DNA of 64,000 nucleotides from Micavibrio aeruginosavorus_D (GTDB lineage: Bacteria > Pseudomonadota > Alphaproteobacteria > Micavibrionales > Micavibrionaceae). Positions 28,012 through 36,242 of the stretch are shown here, in pieces. Each line of letters begins with the position of its first letter. Within the stretch, counting starts at the first letter, position 1. Under the pieces are notes generated by a model that was not told the DNA's origin, searched no databases, and saw nothing but the letters and a program-made list of their open reading frames with translations. A program made the position numbers and the translations under genes. The stretch spans positions 1,364,001 through 1,428,000 of the forward strand of contig NZ_CP195303.1 of NCBI RefSeq assembly GCF_051245535.1. Reading direction: 5' to 3'.

Positions 28012-28668
28012 ATGTCATTCCGCACCGCGATTCTCTGCGCGGGCCTGCTGGCCTGCTTTGCTTCACCCTCTGCGCACGCGGCGGATGCGCCCAATTGCGA
28101 CATCGCCTATCAAAACGTGGCACAGGATTACTGGGTCATCGTGCATGACATGGTGCAATTCAAATCCATGTTCGATCATTATGACCGGATCTGTACCCAA
28201 CACGCGCCGGACAAAATCGCCGCCCTGCAACCCACCGCCGATCAATTGCGCACGCAAGTCAAACGCGATATCGACGATGCCCGCGCGGTGATGACCTATC
28301 TGTTCGACAATAAATTCCCGGCCATGGTGCCCGCCGCATGCAAGGACAACGCAAAGTCCCGCGAAGGCACAAAGAAAAGCTTCCTGAAAAACATGGATGA
28401 CAAAGCCGCCATCACGCAAAAGCGTCTGGATAAAGGCTACGTCGCCAACGGCAAGGTCGACCCCGCTCTTAACCTCTGCACCAATCTGGCGCCGATGAAG
28501 GCGAAGGTTGAAAAACATCTGGGCCCAACGCTGGACCACCCGCTGCTGGAAATGGCCACCCTGCACAGCAGCCTGATCCGCCACGCACCAAAACAACGCA
28601 AGAAAGCATTCGCGCTGTATCGTGCGGCGTTGGAGAATGTTCAGTCCGAAAAAAAATCGGCGCCTTAG
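28012..28668 (+). CDS. Hypothetical secreted protein
   Basis: A 218-residue protein. Signal peptide M-S-F-R-T-A-I-L-C-A-G-L-L-A-C-F-A-S-P-S with a cleavage site near A-H-A-A-D. The mature part is helical with four cysteines likely forming two disulphides, and a basic C-terminus. An in-frame ATG at 28000 is also possible. Function unknown. Confidence 0.65.
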   Translation: MSFRTAILCAGLLACFASPSAHAADAPNCDIAYQNVAQDYWVIVHDMVQFKSMFDHYDRICTQHAPDKIAALQPTADQLRTQVKRDIDDARAVMTYLFDNKFPAMVPAACKDNAKSREGTKKSFLKNMDDKAAITQKRLDKGYVANGKVDPALNLCTNLAPMKAKVEKHLGPTLDHPLLEMATLHSSLIRHAPKQRKKAFALYRAALENVQSEKKSAP

Positions 28669-29345
28669 CGTTCATACAAAACATGGTAATAGACATACGC
28701 TCCATCACCATTTTTGAAACAGCCAAGTGGCTTTTCACTTAAGGTTTCCGCGTCAACAATTCCATTGCTATGACTTGGGAACTTATACACCATTCCGGAA
28801 TAGTCTATGATCTGGTCGTTATAGAGAGGTGATAAATTTTTACTGACGATTGGAATTCCGTCACCATTCTTTGATTTAATACCCCATAAACCTGCATTCA
28901 AATTTTCACAAACATCAGATTTCAAACCCGGCAGGAAAGCTATAATTTCTGAATTATCCGTCCCAACATTCAGAGCCGAAATATTTGCGCTATAAAACCA
29001 AACACCCGGCATCCCATTCTGCATGTTTTCTGCTGCAATGTTTGAATATTCCACATTTCCGCCATTGGGATGGAAAATTCCACGATCCTGATTTGAAAGC
29101 GCATCAAAAGTTTCGGGCGGATTAAACCGAATACTAGAAGGGTCCACACCGCTAATAATCATCTTTACAAGACTGACTCGCATCTTGGATGGATATTGAA
29201 CGATGTCACCACCTTGGCCAAAGCATGCCGTTTCATCTTGGTCGAAGTATGATTGTGGGAATTGCGCCCATGCTGCACCCACATGATAAAACACGCCCGA
29301 TCCCCAAACAGCAACGAACATCAAGCGCGATATAATCCGACGCAT
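28665..29345 (-). CDS. Hypothetical secreted protein in an AT-richer island
   Basis: A 226-residue protein with a signal peptide ending A-A-W-A-Q-F. It contains D-V-C-E-N-L-N-x-G-L-W-G and ends G-C-F-K-N-G-D-G-A-Y-V-Y-Y-H-V-L-Y-E-R. I associate this tail with exported pilin-like proteins, but that is only recollection. The coding sequence is visibly more AT-rich than its neighbours, with codons such as AAT, ATT and TTT more frequent, so horizontal transfer is possible. It overlaps the end of the convergent gene by 4 bases. Confidence 0.6.
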   Translation of the reverse strand: MRRIISRLMFVAVWGSGVFYHVGAAWAQFPQSYFDQDETACFGQGGDIVQYPSKMRVSLVKMIISGVDPSSIRFNPPETFDALSNQDRGIFHPNGGNVEYSNIAAENMQNGMPGVWFYSANISALNVGTDNSEIIAFLPGLKSDVCENLNAGLWGIKSKNGDGIPIVSKNLSPLYNDQIIDYSGMVYKFPSHSNGIVDAETLSEKPLGCFKNGDGAYVYYHVLYER

Positions 29346-29367
29346 GAAAGCTTCCTATTATTGAGAC

Positions 29368-29691
29368 TTAAACCAAAACCCGCAGGACAACATTCCCGCT
29401 ATCCAGCTCCACCGCCTTCTGTGCGGATTTGGGCAGCGGAATGCGGTGACCGCGGCAGAACAGCATCAAGGCCGCCGCCAGAAAGTCGCGGGAGAATTCA
29501 ATGTCCATTGCGGTTTGTCTGCGGTCGTCGCGGATCTGCACCAGCACCTTGGCTGGATCAACCGGATGCACGATCACCTTGCCCACCGTGCCCGCCGGCG
29601 GGGGTTTCAATTCTTTCTGCACGCACAGGGAATAGAGGGCCTTATAGACCTCTTCATGCTCAAAAATAATCCGGCGATCTTCGCGTGGCAT
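29368..29691 (-). CDS. Hypothetical protein
   Basis: A 107-residue soluble protein. It has an R-R-I-I-F-E-H-E-E-V-Y-K-A-L-Y-S-L helix followed by strands V-G-K-V-I-V-H-P and V-L-V-Q-I-R-D, and a C-terminal L-A-A-A-L-M-L-F-C-R-G-H-R-I-P-L-P segment. ATG 29691 is used; an in-frame TTG at 29703 would add 4 residues. No family recognised. Confidence 0.65.
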   Translation of the reverse strand: MPREDRRIIFEHEEVYKALYSLCVQKELKPPPAGTVGKVIVHPVDPAKVLVQIRDDRRQTAMDIEFSRDFLAAALMLFCRGHRIPLPKSAQKAVELDSGNVVLRVLV

Positions 29692-29745
29692 ATAAAATCT
29701 CAAATATAAATTTCAAATACCATTGTACGCGATTAAGCGCGCGGA

Positions 29746-30003
29746 TCAATGATGGGCAGCATCGTCTTTGGCTGGCGCGGAGTCATGCGCAGGGGTCTCA
29801 CCAGGGGCTTCACCATGCGCCGCCGGGGCATCATGCCCGCCCTTGGTCGATTGGATGAACATATAATGGCCCGCGTAGGTCAGCCCCCAGAACAACGCCA
29901 GCACGAAAACCACCCCGGGCAGAACCTTTTTCGGGTCAGCGGGCGCGTGATGATGTGAATTTTTTTCGTGCGCGTGGTCATCGTGATGGGCGGTATGGGC
30001 CAT
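29746..30003 (-). CDS. Histidine-rich single-pass membrane protein
   Basis: An 85-residue protein. The N-terminal 25 residues include seven or more His (H-T-A-H-H-D-D-H-A-H), then a membrane helix at about 28-50 (V-L-P-G-V-V-F-V-L-A-L-F-W-G-L-T-Y-A-G-H-Y), then a disordered Ala/Pro/His tail. It could bind metal ions. No family recognised. The 225-base upstream gap is AT-rich and holds the regulatory motifs of the next gene. Confidence 0.6.
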   Translation of the reverse strand: MAHTAHHDDHAHEKNSHHHAPADPKKVLPGVVFVLALFWGLTYAGHYMFIQSTKGGHDAPAAHGEAPGETPAHDSAPAKDDAAHH

Positions 30004-30093
30004 AAAATCCTCCAGAAACAGTCGTCAACGGGATCGTAAATCACGCCCAGCCTATTGAAAAGCCTCGATTTTTCGCCTTATGCAAAATTTGCC

Positions 30094-30169
30094 TAAAATT
30101 TTAGATAAACGCCACTAACGCACTGATTTAAAACATAAAATTTGATCCATTATTAAATGCCCTTTTACC
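30094..30169. promoter_or_regulatory. AT-rich motif plus degenerate CtrA-type box upstream of the 30229 gene
   Basis: TAAAATTTTAGATA at 30094-30107 and TTAA-N7-TTTACC at 30153-30169. Both also occur upstream of the gene at 16294. The shared elements suggest one regulator for both loci. Confidence 0.4.
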
Positions 30170-30228
30170 CTTCCCCGCTATGGTGGGGGTAACGAAAAAC
30201 GAAACAAACCTTTTGGGGCAGATAAGAA

Positions 30229-30786
30229 ATGAAACACGGCTTTAACATGATCGCTTCGGGCAAACGGCAGCACGTAGAGGGTGTACTGACCGGCCTGCGT
30301 CGTGAATTTAACAAGCTGGCACCGAACCCGGATCAACCGGGCGCAAAAGGCCCCCAACTGGTGCGTGAAACGGGCCGCGGGATGGACAGCAACGACTCCA
30401 TCATGGGCACCCTGATTGCCGAAAGCTTTCTGGGTGGCGTGTATGGCGAGGCCGTAATGGACGCATTGGGCGCGCCGGATTGGGCCGCGCATCTGGATTA
30501 CGGCAAGATGGTGGATATGTACGACACTTATAACCGTGACCGCGCCTCCAGCCCGCAAAGCAACACCGCAACCGATCTGACCATGGTGGTGCAACGCGCC
30601 CCGATGACCATGGATGAGTTTATTGGCAAAGCCATGCGCAAAGCCTGGGCCGAAGATATGCCCGCCCGCATGAAGCTGGAAAGCAGTTTTGCCCATTTCA
30701 GCGCCATGCTGGACCGTCTGGAAGCCGCACAATTCGATATGCCGGCCCATAAGATGAAGGATTTTGGCTTCCATAAAGCCGCATAA
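30229..30786 (+). CDS. Hypothetical protein
   Basis: A 185-residue soluble helical protein. Features: G-M-D-S-N-D-S-I-M-G-T-L-I-A-E-S-F-L-G-G-V-Y-G, and a C-terminal helix with M-K-L-E-S-S-F-A-H-F-S-A-M-L-D. No signal peptide, no membrane segment. It shares its upstream DNA motifs with the 16294 gene, which may point to joint expression. A terminator follows. Confidence 0.65.
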   Translation: MKHGFNMIASGKRQHVEGVLTGLRREFNKLAPNPDQPGAKGPQLVRETGRGMDSNDSIMGTLIAESFLGGVYGEAVMDALGAPDWAAHLDYGKMVDMYDTYNRDRASSPQSNTATDLTMVVQRAPMTMDEFIGKAMRKAWAEDMPARMKLESSFAHFSAMLDRLEAAQFDMPAHKMKDFGFHKAA

Positions 30787-30841
30787 AACGAATTCTCCGG
30801 GGGAAGTACGGAAAATAAGAATAATAAGAAGGTGTGGAATT

Positions 30842-30874
30842 GGGCGGATTGGCGACAATCCGCCCGCTTTTTTA
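30842..30874 (+). terminator. Terminator of the 30229 gene
   Basis: GGGCGGATT pairs with AATCCGCCC, followed by GCTTTTTT. Confidence 0.8.
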
Positions 30875-30937
30875 CCAATTTTCCACATCCTCCCTGTATG
30901 TTAGGATGCCGGCAACGCTTACTTTTTGGCCCCACCG

Positions 30938-31909
30938 ATGAAAAATTTCAATACGACCCTATTACGCGAAAAATTTGTGATCCGGGATGCTTTTGCCAAC
31001 AAGGGCAAGGATCTGACCGGGGAGAAAGCGCCCGTCGTTGCCATGTCCAACCGCATGGTGATTCCGCTGATCAATAGCGATGGATCGGTGCATGAAAAAT
31101 TTGTCATCCGCGCCCAGAATATGCACACCTGCACCCGCATGGCGGCCAAGATCGTGCAGGAATTTCAAGACACCGGCCCCATCCTGAACCGTCAGGTTCC
31201 GTTCGATTGGGAATTTGCGTGGCTGTCCATCACCAAGGGGTATGAAACACAATTCAACCCCAACCGCTGGATCGCCGTGTATAACAAGGGCCGCATCGTG
31301 TACGAAGCGGGCGATGCCGAACGCCACCCCTTCCTCGACATCATCGAACAATGCGACGCGCGTAACCATGAGAGTTACGAGAAAGCCGTATCCGTCGCCG
31401 AAGATGCGTTTAAACAAGCCGGACGTCTGGTCACCATTGAACATGATTCCAACATTGCCTTGGTCATTACCGTTGAAAATGACGGCGAAATCCGCAATGG
31501 CGTGATCGTGCGCGGCCCCAACCGCACGACGACATTCAACTTTATCGCCCGCGCAAAACGCGGCACGCCCGCGAAAGTGTCGCAGTGCCTGAGCGCCGCC
31601 GCCGCGTTTTTAGAGGGCATTCAACTGGCGTTCCAAGCCGGGTTCCTGCGCCAGAAAGAATTGTATGAATTGATCAGCCCGTCATCGGAAGAAGCCGCGA
31701 AAGCGCGCGAAGCCGGACTGAAACTGGGCCGCCTGAACGGTGCCATCCAGCAATTCGAACAACTGGCCGAAGTATCCTATCGCCCCGAACGCCCGGATTT
31801 CAGCGAGATGATGGACGCCGCCAAGACTTTTGCGAAAACCGCATTGGCCGATGAAATTCAACGGCGCGTGGAATCGGGCGACATTGATAAGAATGAGTGG
31901 GTGACGTAA
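30938..31909 (+). CDS. Hypothetical protein
   Basis: A 323-residue soluble protein. Residues about 1-70 have a beta pattern with repeated E-K-F-V-I-R. The middle has F-D-W-E-F-A-W-L-S-I-T-K-G-Y and W-I-A-V-Y-N-K-G-R-I-V-Y, and the C-terminal third is helical and charged. No signal peptide. No family recognised. ATG 30938 is taken as start. Confidence 0.65.
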   Translation: MKNFNTTLLREKFVIRDAFANKGKDLTGEKAPVVAMSNRMVIPLINSDGSVHEKFVIRAQNMHTCTRMAAKIVQEFQDTGPILNRQVPFDWEFAWLSITKGYETQFNPNRWIAVYNKGRIVYEAGDAERHPFLDIIEQCDARNHESYEKAVSVAEDAFKQAGRLVTIEHDSNIALVITVENDGEIRNGVIVRGPNRTTTFNFIARAKRGTPAKVSQCLSAAAAFLEGIQLAFQAGFLRQKELYELISPSSEEAAKAREAGLKLGRLNGAIQQFEQLAEVSYRPERPDFSEMMDAAKTFAKTALADEIQRRVESGDIDKNEWVT

Positions 31910-31927
31910 TCGCCCTTCACCTTCCAC

Positions 31928-32035
31928 GTCATGCCCGCGCAGGCGGGCATCCGGCCAAAACAAAGCGCGGCAAAGCCGCACATTTTCCGGATCCCCGCCG
32001 TTCATGCGCCGCTACGCGCCGCCGCGGGGATGACG
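31928..32035. repeat. Composite palindromic intergenic repeat, copy 4
   Basis: Arms GTCATGCCCGCG and CGCGGGGATGAC enclose a diverged centre. It lies between two convergent genes. Confidence 0.7.
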
Positions 32036-32041
32036 ACAGCC

Positions 32042-33181
32042 TTATGACGGTTTCGCGGATGGGTTGACTGATGGCTGGGCGGGTTTTTGCGCCGCCGCCG
32101 GGGTCGGCGCGGCCACCATATCCTGCGCGTTGGCTTGCGCCTCGGCCACTTTCGGATGAACGTTGGTGTTCGCGGCCAGTTCCTTGCGCTTCAAATACTC
32201 GTACATTGGGCCGTTGGTTTTATACGGCACGCGACCCGTCGGGCAGAAATGCGCGCCGGGGCCCAGATGCGCCTGCTGGTCATCAAAGAACACATGCGGG
32301 CGGTACGCGGCCAGCCAATCAGATTTGGCGGCACCGGACACATACGCACAATCACCATTGAAATCGATACCGTGATCCAAGGCCGTGGCGATGGCGCGGG
32401 CGCGTGCTTCCGTTCCGCGTGCGGTCAACAGGCTGAGCGAGAACGGGGCTTCCCCCTTCGGGAATTGCGCGTTCAGTTGTGTCAGCTTGGCAAGGATAGC
32501 GGTAAATGGTCCCTGCTCAACCGGCTGGCCCATATCGCGCTTTTCACCATCGACATAGATTTGCAAACCTTCTTCCGGGGTTTTCCCGGCATCCAGCGCT
32601 TCGCGGTAACGCACTTCGGCACTGTCGCCAAAGGCCACGGCATCGCCGTCAACAACGATATGAATCGGATGCAGGTCGTGGTCGAAATCATATGTGCCTT
32701 CCGGCGGAAAATTCATCACGGCGGCGGCAATGCCCAGATCAATCGCGGCCTGTGCATCGGAATCGCTGCGCGTCAGGAACAGATCGGTTTTGAACGCGCG
32801 GTGCGCTTTCTCTGATACCGGACCACCCGATGTGCTGGTGCTGTAGGTCATAGCTGCGGCCAGCGCGGTGGCATTCATATTTTTTTCGAGAACCAGACCG
32901 GTATCCACCGTGTCCTTGGCCGACATGCCCAACTCAACCAGCGGCTTGCCCGCTTTTTGATTCAAACGATTAAGAGCGAGCGCCATATCGAACAACGGCC
33001 CCTTGTTAAAACGGCGGCACCCCAGTTCCGGGTCGCGGTCTTTCTCATACGCGCCGGTGCAGAGCATATAGTCGCGATACCCATCGACGCCTTTTTCTTT
33101 GAAGACTTGATCGGCTTCCTCCAGATCCAGCAAGACGCGGGAGCTGAAAAGAATGCGGATATGACCCATCGGACGCGGCAT
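32042..33181 (-). CDS. 5'-nucleotidase, NT5C1A-like family
   Basis: A 379-residue cytoplasmic protein of the 5'-nucleotidase family. It has an R-I-L-F-S-S-R-V-L-L-D-L-E start, V-E-L-G-M-S-A-K-D-T, then F-L-T-R-S-D-S-D-A-Q-A-A, and H-I-V-V-D-G-D-A-V and H-V-F-F-D-D-Q, the last two being the HAD-type Asp blocks. It would dephosphorylate nucleoside 5'-monophosphates. The C-terminal 40 residues are an Ala/Pro-rich tail. AAGGGG precedes the ATG. Nucleotide salvage is shared with deoA and the TS-like enzyme in the window. Confidence 0.85.
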   Translation of the reverse strand: MPRPMGHIRILFSSRVLLDLEEADQVFKEKGVDGYRDYMLCTGAYEKDRDPELGCRRFNKGPLFDMALALNRLNQKAGKPLVELGMSAKDTVDTGLVLEKNMNATALAAAMTYSTSTSGGPVSEKAHRAFKTDLFLTRSDSDAQAAIDLGIAAAVMNFPPEGTYDFDHDLHPIHIVVDGDAVAFGDSAEVRYREALDAGKTPEEGLQIYVDGEKRDMGQPVEQGPFTAILAKLTQLNAQFPKGEAPFSLSLLTARGTEARARAIATALDHGIDFNGDCAYVSGAAKSDWLAAYRPHVFFDDQQAHLGPGAHFCPTGRVPYKTNGPMYEYLKRKELAANTNVHPKVAEAQANAQDMVAAPTPAAAQKPAQPSVNPSAKPS

Positions 33182-33414
33182 GGCGAACCCCTTAAATCCT
33201 GTAAACCCTGTTTTTCTTGTTATAGGCCCGTACCCTAGAATAATTGCGATAAGGGGTACAAGGATTTCTTAAAACCAGCCCCGAATTCCCGGGTTATCCA
33301 CGGATTTCCGCCCCACGGGCATTAACATAATCGAATAAACTTGCCCCACCACACGGCATTTGCTATGCCGGACACCCATATTCAAATAATAAAAGACACA
33401 GGGATTTTTGAGCC

Positions 33415-34350
33415 ATGCGCAATTTCGACATCGAACAGGCACAAGCCATCTACGCCAACGCGATCAAGTATCCGCAAGGCGATGCCCGTGACGACAGCGT
33501 GAAAAGAATTCACGAATATCTGTCCGATGCCGGATATGACCTGAACGATGATGCCACCTATGCCCTGCTCGACAAAGGTCTGACCAAGGCTCAGTTTGAA
33601 GAACAAGCTTTCATCGCCACAACGCACATGATCACCAAGGCGTTTATGCACACGCAAACGGTCGATACCCGCAATTATGGCGGATGGCTGGTTCCCGGCC
33701 GTCGCTATTACGGGATGGAAAACTTATTGCGCCTGTTGGACGAACACGCCGATACAATCGAAAATCATTCCGACACCATTGGAACAGATCGCTACCACAA
33801 CGCCCTGCTCGATTTTGTTATGACGGAATACAGAAATGGCGGATTGCAAGAATATCAAGCCACACTGAAAGTCGATTATGCTGTTCGCACGTTTCACGAC
33901 CTGCAAGAATTGACCAAGGAGGCGTTGAACGCAAAGGACCGGGGCACGCTGGACCATTATTTACGCCAGGCGACGGACAGTGCAAAAAGACTGGATAATT
34001 TGATGGCTGATTTCAGCAAGGACCAGAAGGCCGAAGTCCTGCAACGCACGGAACAAACCGAAAAATCATTGAAAAATTCGCGTAAATCCCTGGCCCTGAC
34101 CTTCGCCCGCTACGCGGTCACCCATGACATTGTTCCAAAATGGGAACCGATCTTTCTGGGATATCAACGTGCGCTCGAAGAACTCGATAATGCGGGCGTC
34201 AATCTGAACGCCAAATCGACCTTTAAGGCCATTGGCATGGATGCCAAAACCTTCTGGGACAATTACAGCAAGCAAATTGAATGGTTGAAAGAACCGGGCC
34301 GCGTTTATGGCGTACCGGAAAAAATCTACGCACCAACACCAAAGCTGTAA
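33415..34350 (+). CDS. Hypothetical helical protein upstream of the thymidylate-synthase-like gene
   Basis: A 311-residue soluble protein, helix-rich, with no signal peptide or recognised domain. The C-terminal third has a possible coiled-coil region (A-E-V-L-Q-R-T-E-Q-T-E-K-S-L-K-N). It lies 11 bases upstream of the TS-family gene on the same strand, so the two are probably cotranscribed and may share a job, as yet unknown. Confidence 0.65.
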   Translation: MRNFDIEQAQAIYANAIKYPQGDARDDSVKRIHEYLSDAGYDLNDDATYALLDKGLTKAQFEEQAFIATTHMITKAFMHTQTVDTRNYGGWLVPGRRYYGMENLLRLLDEHADTIENHSDTIGTDRYHNALLDFVMTEYRNGGLQEYQATLKVDYAVRTFHDLQELTKEALNAKDRGTLDHYLRQATDSAKRLDNLMADFSKDQKAEVLQRTEQTEKSLKNSRKSLALTFARYAVTHDIVPKWEPIFLGYQRALEELDNAGVNLNAKSTFKAIGMDAKTFWDNYSKQIEWLKEPGRVYGVPEKIYAPTPKL

Positions 34351-34361
34351 CCGGGTATCAT

Positions 34362-35366
34362 ATGGCCGAATATTCGATCCACGACATCATCCGTGAAAAC
34401 CCCAGCCGTAGCCCGTGGAAACGGGCGTTCGCGTTGGTGGCACGCGGGCATTTCGTTGTTGATCCGGAATTTCCCGATTTTTATGTCGAAGACAAAACCA
34501 TTGATGATCTGACCAACCGCCGCGCCTATCAAACCCACGGCGACCGGGTGTTCAGCCACCGCTATATGAATCTGGCCGATGAAATCGTGCGCGACGGCAT
34601 GGACCAGATCAATGCCCGCACCGAAAGCGTTGTGCGCACATTGATCCACCGCAATATCAATGCCGAAATCAAATTCGGCATTCCCCTGCCCGGTATGCGC
34701 CGCGTCAACCCGGCCATCGCCGCCGCTGAACTGGCGTGGGTGTTGATGGGGACCGAAGATATTACGTGGTTACAAAAACACACGAAGATCTGGGATAAAT
34801 TCGCCGTCAACGGCAAAGTCGAAGGGGCCTATGGCCAGCGCTGGCGCAATGAATTTGGCCGCGACCAATTGGCCGGGGCCATTGACGTCCTGCGCCGCGA
34901 ACCCTCCAGCCGCCAGATCATGGTGTCGGCATGGCATCCGGGGAAAGACGGACTGAATGCGCTGAGCAAGGCGCTCGTCCCCTGCCCGGTCGATTTCACG
35001 ATGCAGGTTTTGAACAACCGCCTGAACGTCGCCGTGCATATGCGCAGTTCAGACGTGGCCGTCGGCCTGCCCTATGACACGATGTTCTATGCGTTGTTGC
35101 TGGATGCGCTGGCCCGCGAAACCGGGTTAAAACAGGGCAAGCTGACCATGAATTTGGATCACGCGCATATTTATGAAACGCATCTGCATGATATGAAGAC
35201 CCTGCCGCGCACGACCGCCGCCACCATGGAATTGCCCGGCTATTCGATTTCACGCATCATGCAAAACCCCGATGCGTATGTGCGCCGCGTGAAGGCCTTG
35301 GCCGAACGCGCCCACCAACCGGGGTCATCGTTGAAATTTTCCGCTGTCGCCGCCCCTAAATTATAG
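34362..35366 (+). CDS. Thymidylate synthase family protein with Asp at the pyrimidine-specificity position
   Basis: A 334-residue protein of the TS fold. Conserved: A-x-A-E-L-A-W-V-L-M-G (Glu123), G-A-Y-G-Q-R-W-R (about 155-162), catalytic Cys208 in V-P-C-P-V-D-F, R-S-S-D-V-A-V-G-L-P-Y-D (229 region) and H-I-Y (269-271). The residue that is Asn in LGLPFN of thymidylate synthase is Asp239 here. In dCMP hydroxymethylases this Asn is Asp, and mutating it in thymidylate synthase shifts preference to dCMP. The protein may therefore act on dCMP or CMP rather than dUMP. Context gives no partner. It converges on the next gene with adjacent stops. Confidence 0.85.
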   Translation: MAEYSIHDIIRENPSRSPWKRAFALVARGHFVVDPEFPDFYVEDKTIDDLTNRRAYQTHGDRVFSHRYMNLADEIVRDGMDQINARTESVVRTLIHRNINAEIKFGIPLPGMRRVNPAIAAAELAWVLMGTEDITWLQKHTKIWDKFAVNGKVEGAYGQRWRNEFGRDQLAGAIDVLRREPSSRQIMVSAWHPGKDGLNALSKALVPCPVDFTMQVLNNRLNVAVHMRSSDVAVGLPYDTMFYALLLDALARETGLKQGKLTMNLDHAHIYETHLHDMKTLPRTTAATMELPGYSISRIMQNPDAYVRRVKALAERAHQPGSSLKFSAVAAPKL

Positions 35367-36164
35367 GGCCAGCTTGCGCACATTGTGCGCCAGATCGGAA
35401 TGCGGAGAAAGATGGTCGCGCATGGCGCGCAGATAATCCGGATCGGCCGCAAACCCCAGCCATTTCAACGGCAAATCATTCGCCGCATCGTTGTACTGGT
35501 ACCGCAGATCGGGCTGGGTTTCGATATCGTATGTAATGTCATCACGGATCGGCGGGCCAACAAATTCACCCACATTGCGCGATGGGGTTGGCAAAACAAC
35601 GCGCAATCCCGCCGTATCATTCGCAACGCTCAAATTGGCCGTACCAATTTCACCCGCACCGCCATAGGTCACAACCAATTTTGTGCCCGCTTGTTTCAAA
35701 CGATCCTGCCACCCTTCATAAGAATGGTGCGGGCTCAAAGCCGGGCCGAAGAATTGATGGAAATTCTCTGCTCCCTCGGCCCGTTCGTGCAGATCGGGGG
35801 AATATGTCGTTGTCATGCGGTACATGGGCCGCGCGGGAATAAACGCCACGAACACCATGTCGGCCTGTTTATCTTCGGTCAGAAAATCGCGGCCATCGCG
35901 GAAATTGATGCGGTCCAATTCAAAATCCGGATCAATCATAAAACCACTGCACAGCAAATATTCCATGATCCGCGTCAGGCGGTCGCTGTCCACACCCTTG
36001 CCACCGACCTCCAGCTCATACGCGCCAACAACGGCGATGGTTTTCAAACGGGGAAGATCGGGATTGCGGGCGCACATTGCGGCACACATCCGCCGGGCCT
36101 GCGCCTCGTCGGTCAATGCAACAGTATTAAATTCATCGCGCCATTGGGTCATGGACAGGGACAT
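35361..36164 (-). CDS. Hypothetical protein
   Basis: A protein of about 267 residues. It has strand-helix alternation (T-I-A-V-V-G-A-Y-E-L and M-V-F-V-A-F-I-P-A-R-P, then T-K-L-V-V-T-Y-G-G-A-G-E-I-G), suggesting a Rossmann-like fold, but no cofactor motif is clear. No signal peptide. The start is uncertain (36164 or 36152). Its stop is adjacent to that of the TS-like gene. Confidence 0.65.
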   Translation of the reverse strand: MSLSMTQWRDEFNTVALTDEAQARRMCAAMCARNPDLPRLKTIAVVGAYELEVGGKGVDSDRLTRIMEYLLCSGFMIDPDFELDRINFRDGRDFLTEDKQADMVFVAFIPARPMYRMTTTYSPDLHERAEGAENFHQFFGPALSPHHSYEGWQDRLKQAGTKLVVTYGGAGEIGTANLSVANDTAGLRVVLPTPSRNVGEFVGPPIRDDITYDIETQPDLRYQYNDAANDLPLKWLGFAADPDYLRAMRDHLSPHSDLAHNVRKLAL

Positions 36165-36190
36165 TACATGATTCTGGAAAATAATCCAAG

Positions 36191-36226
36191 AAAAAACCCC
36201 GCCAGACATTCCCGGCGGGGTTTTTC
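36191..36226 (-). terminator. Terminator of acnA
   Basis: AAAAACCCCGCC pairs with GGCGGGGTTTTT. On the minus strand it follows the acnA stop and is trailed by a T run. Confidence 0.85.
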
Positions 36227-36242
36227 ATGTATTTATAATGGC

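Noticed and set aside
33230..33259. Inverted GTACCCT/AGGGGTAC pair before the 33415 gene
   Set aside because: Short and with a loop of about 15 bases; likely chance without further copies.
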